37,610 bases of DNA, from NCBI GenBank assembly GCA_020853795.1, contig JADYYF010000160.1:1-37610 (forward strand), in the 5' to 3' direction. This document shows positions 27,162 to 36,000 of this stretch, one piece after another; the stretch's first letter is position 1; every line of letters starts with the position of its first letter. The position numbers and the translations under genes are program-made. The DNA comes from Candidatus Zixiibacteriota bacterium. GTDB lineage: Bacteria; Zixibacteria; MSB-5A5; CAIYYT01. The notes beneath the pieces were generated by a model, which had not been told where the DNA came from, did not search any database, and saw only the letters and a list, made by a program, of their open reading frames with translations.

Positions 27162-28145
27162 CTACAATTTCTTGAGACAGTCGTCGTAACCAAGCAAGGC
27201 ACACAGCTTGCGAGTGACGTCCTCCAAAAGCGACTCGGCGTCGTCGCTCCCGGCCCACTGGCCCGGCATCGAGACGAAATCGAGATTGGAGATATTGCCC
27301 AGCGCACCGGCGTTGACCGGGAAACGCACCCAGCGGCCGCTGTAGCGAAATTCAAAATTCTCACTGCCGCCGCGATTGATGCGCAGCCAGTCGCTGGAAT
27401 TGCGTTTTTCCTGGTCGTCGATCCCCGCGTGGGTAAACATGGTGCGCACGCACAGGCGCAGACAGACATTGACCATTTGATAATGATAGGGATCAAGCTT
27501 GACGCGCGAGAGACCGCCCTCCGCCAGCGTGCGCTGCTCGCTGTTGCCCGCAGTCCGCACCACCTCTTCCGTGCGCTCGGTGAGTTCACCGACGCTGGAA
27601 CGGCGCGCTGTTTCCGACCCGTAGTTGCGCTGCTCGACGTTTTCCATTGCCGGCATGACCGGAGTTCTTACCGCCGGCGCAGAACGGGCTATTGCCGTTT
27701 CCTTCTGGGCCTCACGTTGCAGGTCGTTTTTCTCGGCGCGATTCTTCAGCTTTTCTTGCGGACGAATATCCTGAACCCGGCTGTCCGGAACGGAGCGCAG
27801 GCGCTCGACCGGTCGCGGCTCTTCCGGTTTCGGCTCCGGCTTTGGCTTTGGCTTTACCTGCGGCTTGGGCACTTCCGGCTCGGGGATCTCGAAGATAAAC
27901 TTGGTCTCGGCCGGATTGAGCTCATCAGTCGGCAGCGTCTGCGCCAGCTCGACCGACCCGAGATACGTAACCAAGAGTAACGAAAACAGTCCAAGGCCGA
28001 CGAGCACGGCCATCAAGTTGACGAACCCGCGGCGGCCGAACGCGGCAAAGCGTCCCTCGGGGTCGGCACCGGCATGGCCCAACGCCCGGGCGACGATACA
28101 TTCGTGCTCGAGTTCGGCGTCGTCGCGATCGAAGTAAGCTTGCAT
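27162..28145 (-). CDS. TonB-like energy transducer with an unusual C-terminal domain
   Basis: A 327-residue protein with cytoplasmic N-terminus (1-40), one membrane helix (41-63), a Pro/Glu/Lys-rich rod (about 87-112, with KPKPKPEPKPEEPRP), a charged helical linker and a C-terminal domain (about 215-327). The plan and its place after ExbB and ExbD genes identify it as a TonB/TolA-like protein that would carry proton-motive force to an outer-membrane or periplasmic partner. The C-terminal domain does not show the TonB YP...A...GxV pattern; it has four cysteines (228, 232, 315, 323) that could form disulfides. GAGGAG precedes the ATG; the gap from exbD is 26 bases. Confidence 0.75.
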   Translation of the reverse strand: MQAYFDRDDAELEHECIVARALGHAGADPEGRFAAFGRRGFVNLMAVLVGLGLFSLLLVTYLGSVELAQTLPTDELNPAETKFIFEIPEPEVPKPQVKPKPKPEPKPEEPRPVERLRSVPDSRVQDIRPQEKLKNRAEKNDLQREAQKETAIARSAPAVRTPVMPAMENVEQRNYGSETARRSSVGELTERTEEVVRTAGNSEQRTLAEGGLSRVKLDPYHYQMVNVCLRLCVRTMFTHAGIDDQEKRNSSDWLRINRGGSENFEFRYSGRWVRFPVNAGALGNISNLDFVSMPGQWAGSDDAESLLEDVTRKLCALLGYDDCLKKL

Positions 28146-28171
28146 CAGTTCTCCTCAGATCAACGCGGCGA

Positions 28172-28660
28172 TTACTCGACTTCAGCCCGGTAGACCAGGT
28201 TGCACGGATACTGCAGACTCTGGCAACTGGCGACGGCCAGCGCCACCAGCCCATAGTAAGAATGCGCCCCGCTGAAGACGTCCACGCTGGCGGAATCGGC
28301 GCCGATGGCGCGTTCGCCCAGGAATCGGGTGATCTGGTCGTGCACGAACGTATAACCGCCGCTTTCCTGCAGCAGGCGGTTGTCGACCGAGACAAACAGC
28401 GTTTCCGGCGGATCGGCCAAATTGTAGATCAGCGCCATCCGGCTGGAGTCAACCTGCCGGTCTTGATCGTACACCTCGATGCGAAACGGGGTCTGCGATT
28501 CGGCCGCCTGCGCCGAGGCCTGTTTGAACGGCACTTCGATGCGTTCCACCTGGGTTGAACCGTTGCCGACGATGATGAAGAAGAAGAGCATGATGAACGC
28601 CAGGTCGGAGGCGCTCACGATGAACGGCGCCATGTTGCGCTTATTTCTACGAGCGGACAC
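28172..28660 (-). CDS. ExbD/TolR-family protein
   Basis: A 162-residue protein with a short basic cytoplasmic tail (SARRNKRN), one membrane helix (about 16-33) and a periplasmic domain. The helix contains Asp19 in SASDLAFIMLFFFIIV, aligning with the essential proton-pathway aspartate of ExbD/TolR. It forms the motor with the ExbB-like protein. I place the start at GTG 28660 because AAGGAG lies eight bases upstream and the basic tail is then complete; this overlaps the exbB stop by 14 bases. ATG 28633 would be an internal alternative. The periplasmic part is divergent, with a Cys pair near the end (SCQSLQYPCN). Confidence 0.82.
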   Translation of the reverse strand: MSARRNKRNMAPFIVSASDLAFIMLFFFIIVGNGSTQVERIEVPFKQASAQAAESQTPFRIEVYDQDRQVDSSRMALIYNLADPPETLFVSVDNRLLQESGGYTFVHDQITRFLGERAIGADSASVDVFSGAHSYYGLVALAVASCQSLQYPCNLVYRAEVE

Positions 28661-29597
28661 CGGCGTGCTCCTTGCTGTGCGCCAGCACGGCCTCAGTCTC
28701 GTGGATTTGCTGCGGAATTTGCAGCGATTCGACGATTTCGCAGACCGCGACGGCACGCACTACCATCTGATGGTGAATTTGGTCAATCACCCGGCGTGAG
28801 AAATAGGCGGCCGCAATCGCGGTGCCGAGGTTCAGCAGACCCCACAAGCTCGTGATGATCGCAACCTTCAAACCGACCGCGAATTCCAGCGAGTGCGACA
28901 GATTCGCCGCGCTCTGGCCCTGGCTGAAAATGTACAAGAAGCCGATGAGCGTGCCGAAGAAACCGGCGGCCGGCGAGGCCGTCGCAATGCTGTCGTACAT
29001 GCTCATCTCGTCCATGCTTTCAGTGATGCGATCGATGCGATTGCGGAAGTGCAGGTAGAGATGGTCGTAGCGCCCGGAAGCATTGGTCACCATCACCGAG
29101 TCCTTCAGGATGCGCCAGAATCGAGTTTGGCGGTGGTTCTGCTTCAACGTATAGTGATAGAAGTCGTCCCAAGTTTGGAACTTCTGATGCAGGAAATGCT
29201 CCAGCTCGGCATCGTCGGGATAGTACTGCTTCCGGCGCGCGGACGAGATCATGAAAATGACGAAGCGTACGACGGCGGCCAAACCGAGCGCAGCCAGAGC
29301 AAAGTAGGTCAGCAGCACGATCGTCGGGTAATTGGCTTGCATGAAGTTGGCCAGGTCGAATCCGACCGGATCAGTGGTGACCGACAAGGCGAACTCCTGG
29401 CGCTGTTCGTCAGCGACGCCCTGCTGTGCCTGTTGTTGCAACGACGTCTGAATCTTGGTGACGGCGTTCGCGTGTATGCGCCAGATGACCAGACCGGCAA
29501 TCAGCAGGACCACAACGGTCGCCAGCGCCGACACCAGATAATTGCCGCGCTTGTAGACCGGATCGGAATATTCTTGATCTTGTTTCGAGTCTGCCAT
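28647..29597 (-). CDS. ExbB/TolQ/MotA-family proton channel protein
   Basis: A 316-residue inner-membrane protein with hydrophobic segments at about 21-40, 92-118, 216-240 and 255-280. The last two contain the family hallmark ATASPAAGFFGTLIGFLYIF and AIITSLWGLLNLGTAIAAAYF, which line the proton channel. The large region between segments 2 and 3 is the cytoplasmic domain. One helix more than the three of E. coli ExbB is present at the N-terminus. ATG 29597 follows GGAGGAG at good spacing; the frame is open up to 29651 without one. First gene of a five-gene operon. Confidence 0.88.
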   Translation of the reverse strand: MADSKQDQEYSDPVYKRGNYLVSALATVVVLLIAGLVIWRIHANAVTKIQTSLQQQAQQGVADEQRQEFALSVTTDPVGFDLANFMQANYPTIVLLTYFALAALGLAAVVRFVIFMISSARRKQYYPDDAELEHFLHQKFQTWDDFYHYTLKQNHRQTRFWRILKDSVMVTNASGRYDHLYLHFRNRIDRITESMDEMSMYDSIATASPAAGFFGTLIGFLYIFSQGQSAANLSHSLEFAVGLKVAIITSLWGLLNLGTAIAAAYFSRRVIDQIHHQMVVRAVAVCEIVESLQIPQQIHETEAVLAHSKEHAGVRS

Positions 29598-29974
29598 CAA
29601 CTCCTCCGCTGTTCGCTCTCGGTTCACGCCCGATCCGGCAAGTACCGTCAAGTCTTCAGGCGATGCGCCGGTGAAGGATAGCCACGCCCCGGCTCATCGC
29701 AATGTCTGACGACTGGATCGGAACGATTTCAACGATGTTATCCAGTGACTTACACGCGCCGAATAAATGATAACGCCCCCGGTAGACGCGCTCTTACTGT
29801 TCTATTTATCGCCTGTGGGGTGGTGTTTCTTTAGGAATAGTTGAACACGATTCGGCGGTAAAGCGCTGAACTGTTCAAATCGTGCACAACTGGGGGGGAA
29901 CCCCCTTCGCGCGACCACGCACGTCCATTTTCTATCACACCAACGGGGGTCACGGACAGAAGTTCGCGGGGAAA
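29598..29974. other. Intergenic region between the oxidoreductase operon and the exbB operon
   Basis: About 375 bases without a credible gene. It contains the inverted repeat at 29839-29891, a G-run/C-run palindrome (GGGGG-GAA-CCCCC, about 29894-29906) and presumably the exbB promoter, which I could not pick out with confidence. It most likely separates two transcription units read in the same direction. Confidence 0.45.
29839..29891. repeat. Inverted repeat, possible terminator of the cytochrome operon
   Basis: AGTTGAACACGATT (29839-29852) and AATCGTGCACAACT (29878-29891) pair at 12 of 14 positions around a 25-base loop, about 85 bases downstream (minus strand) of the oxidoreductase stop at 29975. 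It could end the cytochrome-barrel-oxidoreductase transcript or bind a regulator of exbB. Confidence 0.4.
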
Positions 29975-31318
29975 CTAACGCGGACGGTGTTCGATAACCG
30001 GATCGGCAATTGCAGCTTGCTGTTCCCCGCCGAAACGGATGCCGATTTGCTGGAGCATCTCAAATGGCGGCACACCGCCGATGAACACGAAGATGTAGTC
30101 GTTGACGATCTGCACCATACCGGAGGGGGTCTTCAGCGACACCGCGGTCGCTGCGACTTCCGTCACCTGCGACTCGAAGATCGGCTTAATGCGGCCTTCG
30201 CGGATTAAGGCATTGACGCGGTCTTCGTTCTTTTTCTTGACCCGGAAGAAGCCGTTCTTGCGGTAGGAAATGCTCACGCGATTGCCGGATTGCTGTGCCA
30301 GGCCGACCGCCGCTTCGATGGCGCTGTCACCGCCGCCGACCACCAGTAGGTCAAGTCCGTGGTAGGACTGCGCGTCGATCAGTTGATACATGACCTTGGG
30401 CAGTTCTTCGCCGGGGACTTCGAGCTTGCGCGGCGTGCCGCGGCGGCCAAGCGCCAACACGACATTGCGCGCGTGATACCGGTCGTGATTGGTGGCAACC
30501 TCAAAGGCGGCGTCGGGCTGGAGCGCGATCGATTGCAGCCGCTCACCCGAGTGAACTTGCACTCCGTATTTCTGCACAATCTCCTGCCACATGCCCATCA
30601 GATACTCCTTCGTGTATTCGTCCTTGTCGAGCCGACCGTAAAGGGGAATGTCGATGGGCTGGGTCATAACGAGCTTGCGGCGGGGATAATGCAGGATGGT
30701 GCCGCCGACCTCCTTTTCGTCGATCACGAGATAATTCAGACGGTGTTCGATCGCAGTCAATGCGGCGGAGAGCCCGGCCGGACCGGCGCCGACGATCAGC
30801 ACATCGAGAAGGCGATCATGACGACTGGTGCCGATGCGCCGCGCGATTTCCGAAACGACCTTCTGGCCCTGCGCAATGGCGTTGCGAATCAGCGAGATAC
30901 CACCCAATTCGCCGGCAATGAAGATGCCCGGGACGGTTGTCTCGTTGTTCTCGTTGAGGATCGGGATATCGGGTCGTGAGCGTACGTCGCCGAGTCCGAC
31001 CTTAAGCGCGCCGACCGGGCAGGCCAGTTCGCAATAGCCGTGGCCGACGCAGCGCTCGCCGTTGATGATTGTTGCGGTGCCCCAGACGACGCCGATAACA
31101 TCGCCCTCGGGACAGGCGGCTGCGCACGAGCCGCAGCCAATGCACAAGGCGGCGTTGATCATCGGGTACTGCGCCTTGGGACGATCAATGCCAAGCGCGC
31201 GAGCTTCCACTTTGCGCTGCTCCGATTGAGCGAGAGTGCGGCGGAATTGGCGATAGTAGATATAGAATACTGCCGCTCCGAGAAGGATCACGGTCGACCA
31301 AATGATGACAGTTTCCAT
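29975..31318 (-). CDS. Membrane-anchored ferredoxin/FAD-NAD(P) oxidoreductase
   Basis: A 447-residue protein: N-terminal membrane helix (4-22), a basic linker, a two-cluster ferredoxin domain, then a thioredoxin-reductase-like FAD/NAD(P) fold. First cluster CIGCGSCAAACP (Cys59, 62, 65, 69) is canonical; the second, CVGHGYCELACP, has His93 in place of the second Cys (Cys90, 96, 100 remain). GAGPAG (177-182) is the FAD Rossmann loop and LLVVGGGDSAIEAA the NAD(P) one. The redox CxxC of thioredoxin reductase is missing, so it should pass electrons to another protein rather than a disulfide. The segment PGIFIAGELGG (130-140), normally C-terminal, precedes the Rossmann loop. As last gene after two cytochromes and a barrel, it may join NAD(P)H or ferredoxin to that chain. 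Starts 18 bases after the barrel gene. Confidence 0.82.
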   Translation of the reverse strand: METVIIWSTVILLGAAVFYIYYRQFRRTLAQSEQRKVEARALGIDRPKAQYPMINAALCIGCGSCAAACPEGDVIGVVWGTATIINGERCVGHGYCELACPVGALKVGLGDVRSRPDIPILNENNETTVPGIFIAGELGGISLIRNAIAQGQKVVSEIARRIGTSRHDRLLDVLIVGAGPAGLSAALTAIEHRLNYLVIDEKEVGGTILHYPRRKLVMTQPIDIPLYGRLDKDEYTKEYLMGMWQEIVQKYGVQVHSGERLQSIALQPDAAFEVATNHDRYHARNVVLALGRRGTPRKLEVPGEELPKVMYQLIDAQSYHGLDLLVVGGGDSAIEAAVGLAQQSGNRVSISYRKNGFFRVKKKNEDRVNALIREGRIKPIFESQVTEVAATAVSLKTPSGMVQIVNDYIFVFIGGVPPFEMLQQIGIRFGGEQQAAIADPVIEHRPR

Positions 31319-31336
31319 TGACGGTTGCAGCTCCCG

Positions 31337-33028
31337 CTAAAATCGATATCCGAGTTCCGTGCGCAGACCAAGACCGTCGGTGTCGTCGCCGCGCTCCAGG
31401 CGACCGGATCCGCTCAGGAACAGATGGCGAACAATACCGGCGTAGAGAGCGATTTCCCAGGCGCGATTGCGGCGGGAACGATCATCGCCGAAGCGATAGC
31501 GATATTCGGAGTAGCCGAGATCGAAGGTGCTGCCGCTGCGGAAGTTCTGGCTCAGTCGAGCGCCATAGCTTTGACCGTCATTGACCGGGCCATCGAAGCC
31601 GGAGTAGATTAGATTCAGGCTGATCGTCCTGATTGCAAAGCCGGTTTTCGTGAGCGACATCGAATAGGAGGTCGTGGCCGTGGCTTCATCGGAGCGCTTG
31701 CGATACCCTGAGTTTAGATACAGCGAGATCCCCGCGGGCAGTCGCAGATTGAGCTGGCCCCGCACACCGCTGCGCAGTTGATCGTCGAACAGACTGTCGG
31801 CAACGGTTCGATTTTCATACGACCAGTAGTTGCGGCGATTGTCGTAGCTGATCCCGAGCGCAACGCTGCGGCTGGCCCGGTAACGCACGGTGGCGTAAAA
31901 ATTGGAGAGCACCAAGGAGCTGTTGTCCTTGCTGCGGCGCCAGCCGCGATTGACGTCGACTTCGGCGATATGCGATAGCGTCCAGCGTGAACTGAACATC
32001 GCCAATCCCTGCAAGTAAAGCAGCTCGCGGCTGGTAGTGCCGGAATGATACTCGCCGGAAAGCGCAAGGGTCTGCTCGAAGTACCCCGTCTGGCGGTTGC
32101 CGTGGGCAACCGTCACATAGCCGCCATACTTCTGCAAGCTGGCAGCTTGGGCCTGATACTGCCAACGCGGACGCATCCCGCCGAGGATCCCGAGACGCAC
32201 CGATGCAGACAAGCGGCGTTCCAGGAGGGCGCCGTCGATATAACCCGCTCCGGAAAGACGGCGCGGCAAGATTCGTCCCATCTGGAGGACCAGGGCAGCA
32301 TCCTCGGTACCGTAAGTGAGCGAAAGTTCGTGGATGCGATTGCTCCAGTCCTCGGCGGGCGCCGACCCGGCATAGGCGCGAGTGCGGTTGTCGTACTCGC
32401 CACGCGTGCGCATCGTCAACTGCAACGCTTTGCCGCCCAGTTGGCGCACTTGTAGATTCAGCCTCATCGTCGCCTGCGCGAAGTCGAGATTATTGGGGGA
32501 CTGGTCGGACCAGGAGTAGAACTGAACCGATGCGGTTCCCGCTGCCCGCGATCTTGCCGGTGGCTTCTTGTCCGCCCCGGCCCCGGTCGACTGAACGACC
32601 GCCGGAGCGTGGAGCGTGTCGACTGCCGCGCCGGAAGAGTCAGACGAGTTTTCGCTTTGCGGAGCGCGCTCGGATAGCAGCGCCAGGTCATTCGCATAGA
32701 TCTGACCGAGGCGCTCGACGATGGCGCAGGAAGCAGAGCTGTTGCTGACGTATCGGATTTCCAACACGGCGATTACGCTGTCGCCGCGGGTAATCATCAG
32801 GCGATCACCCTTGCGCAGTCCGTCCGCTCGGCCGCCGTCGAGGTAGACATTCTCCGCGGAAAGATACTTCACAACGAAGTCGCGCAGGGACGGATCGGGT
32901 GGGGCACTTGTCTGGGCTGCCAGCGACAGCCCGAATCCCAGCACCAGCACCACGGCAGCCACCAGGCGCGCGGAGAATTTCGCAAGCCGCCGGGCTGGAT
33001 TTCGGAAGAACAGCGACGCCGGGTGCAT
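31337..33028 (-). CDS. Outer-membrane beta-barrel-like protein of the multiheme cytochrome operon
   Basis: A 563-residue exported protein. Residues 1-39 are a signal peptide (VAAVVLVLGFGLSLAAQ). About 50-110 is a small beta-rich domain (ENVYLDGGRADGLRKGDRLMITRGD), similar in pattern to FlgT-type or SH3-like periplasmic modules. A low-complexity Ser/Pro/Ala linker follows, then about 380 residues of alternating strands with aromatic girdles (LYLNSGYRKRSD, RTELGYRF), ending in Phe as outer-membrane barrels do. Sixteen or more strands seem possible. Its ATG overlaps the stop of the giant cytochrome gene by one base (TGATG), so the two are made together; it is a candidate pore for a porin-cytochrome conduit. 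ATG 33028 is chosen over an upstream extension because it opens the signal peptide. Confidence 0.75.
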   Translation of the reverse strand: MHPASLFFRNPARRLAKFSARLVAAVVLVLGFGLSLAAQTSAPPDPSLRDFVVKYLSAENVYLDGGRADGLRKGDRLMITRGDSVIAVLEIRYVSNSSASCAIVERLGQIYANDLALLSERAPQSENSSDSSGAAVDTLHAPAVVQSTGAGADKKPPARSRAAGTASVQFYSWSDQSPNNLDFAQATMRLNLQVRQLGGKALQLTMRTRGEYDNRTRAYAGSAPAEDWSNRIHELSLTYGTEDAALVLQMGRILPRRLSGAGYIDGALLERRLSASVRLGILGGMRPRWQYQAQAASLQKYGGYVTVAHGNRQTGYFEQTLALSGEYHSGTTSRELLYLQGLAMFSSRWTLSHIAEVDVNRGWRRSKDNSSLVLSNFYATVRYRASRSVALGISYDNRRNYWSYENRTVADSLFDDQLRSGVRGQLNLRLPAGISLYLNSGYRKRSDEATATTSYSMSLTKTGFAIRTISLNLIYSGFDGPVNDGQSYGARLSQNFRSGSTFDLGYSEYRYRFGDDRSRRNRAWEIALYAGIVRHLFLSGSGRLERGDDTDGLGLRTELGYRF

Positions 33029-36000
33029 CAGTTGTTTCCGTCCGGGTGGCAGTTGAGACAAGCGTTGCTGTTGTACTGATACCCCGAGACTTCGTGATGT
33101 TTGTTGTTCATATCGGTCTGGTTGTGCTCGTGGCAGAAGATGCACTCGAAGACGGCATAGTTGGCGGTATTCACATGGCAATCGCTGCACACGTCCCACT
33201 TGTCTTTATGCTTTCCCGAATAGATCGGGAAGTACTGAGAGTCATGGTTCCAGTTGGCAGGAGTCCAGGCCGTGGTTGTATGGCACGCTTGACACTCAGT
33301 CGGGAACAGCGCCGCGGCGTGGTTCGGATTCGTGGTGCTGTTATAAGCAGTCTGATGGCAGCTATAACAGTTGGTCGGCGTACCCACATAACCGCCGGAG
33401 TGACAGGCGATACACTGCAACAACGCGTGGGCACCAGTCAGCGGAAACGCCGTGGTGCTGTGGTCGAATGAAGCCGGTGACCAGGCCGTGGTCGTATGAC
33501 ACTCGGTGCAGACATGGCTGAAATTGTTCTGCACGTGATTCGGATCGGTGACGGAATTGAAATCACCGGAGTGGCAGTCGTAACACCCAGACGGTGTGCT
33601 GACGTAGCCGCTGGCATGGCAGGCGATACACTGCAAGGATGTGTGCGCCCCAGTCAACGGGAATGTCGTGGTGCTGTGGTCGAACGAAGCCGGCGACCAG
33701 GCCGTGGTCGTATGACACTCGGTGCAAACATGGCTGAAGTTGTTCTGCAAGTGACTCGGATCGGTGACGGAACTGAAATCACCGGAGTGGCAGTCGTAAC
33801 ACGCCGACGGCGTAGTGACGTAGCCGCTGGCATGGCAGGCAATACACTGCAGTGATGTGTGTGCGCCGGTCAACGGAAATCCCGTCGTCGCGTGATTAAA
33901 CGTCGACGGCTGCCAGGCCGTCGTGTTGTGACAATTCACGCAATTGTGGTCGAAGTTGTTCTGCGCGTGATTCGGGTCCGTCGTCGAATTGAAATCGCCG
34001 CTGTGGCAATCGTAACAAGCTGTTGGTGTGCTGACGTAGCCGCTCGCATGGCAGGCGATACACTGCAGTGATGTGTGTGCGCCGGTCAACGGAAAAGCCG
34101 TCGTCGCGTGATTAAACGTCGACGGCTGCCAGGCCGTCGTATTGTGACAATTCACGCAATTGTGGTCGAAGTTGTTCTGCGCGTGATTCGGGTTAGTCGT
34201 GGAACTGAAATCGCCGCTGTGACACGAGTAGCAATCGCTGCTGGTACTGGAATATCCGGTAGCATGGCACGTTATACATGCCAGTCCCGCATGACCGCCG
34301 GTCAGCAAGAAGCCGGTTGTCGCATGATTAAAGGTTGACGGCGACCAGGCAGTAGTATTGTGGCACTGCAGGCAATTTTGATCGAAGTTATTGGTGTCAT
34401 GATCCGGATCGTTTGCTGAGGCAAAATCCGTTTGGTGACAGCCAATGCAGGTCGTCGCAGTTCCGGAATATGTCAAGGTATGGCAGGACTGGCAATCCAG
34501 CGGGACATGCGCGCCGGTCAACGAATAGCCGGTGCTCGCGTGATCCCAATTGGCGGGGTTCCAGGTCGTTGTCGTATGGCAGGTCTGGCATTCAGTGTCG
34601 AATCCCGCCTGCGCATGGCGCGGATTCACCTCGGAATCGTAGGCCTGCTGGTGACAAGCAATGCACGCGGTCGCCGTGTTGACGTAACCGCTGGAATGAC
34701 AGGCAATGCACTGCAGGCTCGTGTGCGCTCCGGTTAAGGGGAACTCGGTTGTACCATGGTCGAAGCTGGACGGGGTCCAAGCCGTTGTCGTGTGACAGCG
34801 CAGGCAGTCGTGATCGAAATTCTGCAATGCGTGATTCGGCTCGGTGACGGTGTTGAAATCCGTTTGATGACATGAGAAGCAGTCATTCGGGGTTGACACA
34901 TATCCGATCGCATGACAAGAAATGCAATTGACGCTTGCATGCGCCCCCGTCAGCGGGAATGCCGTCGCCGCATGGTCAAAGCTGCTTGGCGACCAAGCGC
35001 CGGTCGTGTGACAGGAAGAGCAGTCATGATCAAAATTGTTGTCGACGTGACTGGGATCAACTGCGGCGGCAAAGTCCCCCTGATGACATGAGTAACAGTC
35101 CGTCGGCGTGCCGGTATAGCCGGTGGCATGACAACTAATGCACGCCAGCGACGCGTGGGCGCCGGTCAGTGCAAATTCGGTCTGGCTATGATCGAATGTT
35201 GACGGCTCCCAGGCCGCAGTGGAGTGACAGGTGCCGCAGTCGTGGTCAAAATTGTTCTGGGCGTGATTGGGATCGAGCGCAGCGCCAAAGTCAGCCGCGT
35301 GACAAGAATAACAGAGCGGCGAAGTGTCGGTGTAGCCGCTTGTATGGCAGTTCAGGCACGCCAGCGTTGCGTGGGCGCCGGTCAGCAAGAATCCGGTGAC
35401 GGCGTGGTCGAATCCGCGCGGTTCGGCAGGTGTCCACGATTCGGTCGAATGGCACTGTTGGCACTCGTGCGGGAAGCCGTTGGTGACGTGATTGGGATCG
35501 GTTACGCCCGCAAAACTCTGGGCATGACAGGAATAGCAGTCGGAGGAGGTGTTCGCGTAGCCGCCGGCATGGCAGCTGGCGCACTCGAGTCCGGCGTGTC
35601 CGCCGGTCAGCAAGAACCCAGTGTTCGCATGATCAAAATTCACCGGCGACCAGCCGCTGGTCGTATGGCACTGCGTGCAATCGTGGCTGAAGTTGTTTGC
35701 TGCGTGATTCGGATCACTGACACCGGCAAAATTGTCGCTGTGGCAGGAGTAGCAGTCACCGGCAGTGTTGGCATAGCCGGCAGCGTGGCAACTGACACAA
35801 TCGAGCGATCGATGCGCGCCCGTTAGGGCAAAGTCCGTCTGGTTGTGGTCAAAGGTTGAGGGCTCCCAGGCGGTCGTCGTGTGGCAACCGGTGCAATTGT
35901 GATCGAAGTTGTTGGCGTCGTGATCGGGATTGTCGGCTTCGGCAAAATCGCCGCCATGGCAGGAGAAACAGTCGGTGGAAGTGTTGCTGTAGCCGTTGCC

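Noticed and set aside
29882-30208. 108-codon plus-strand frame overlapping the end of the oxidoreductase gene
   Set aside because: Most of it is antisense to a clear flavoprotein gene and no ribosome binding site precedes it.
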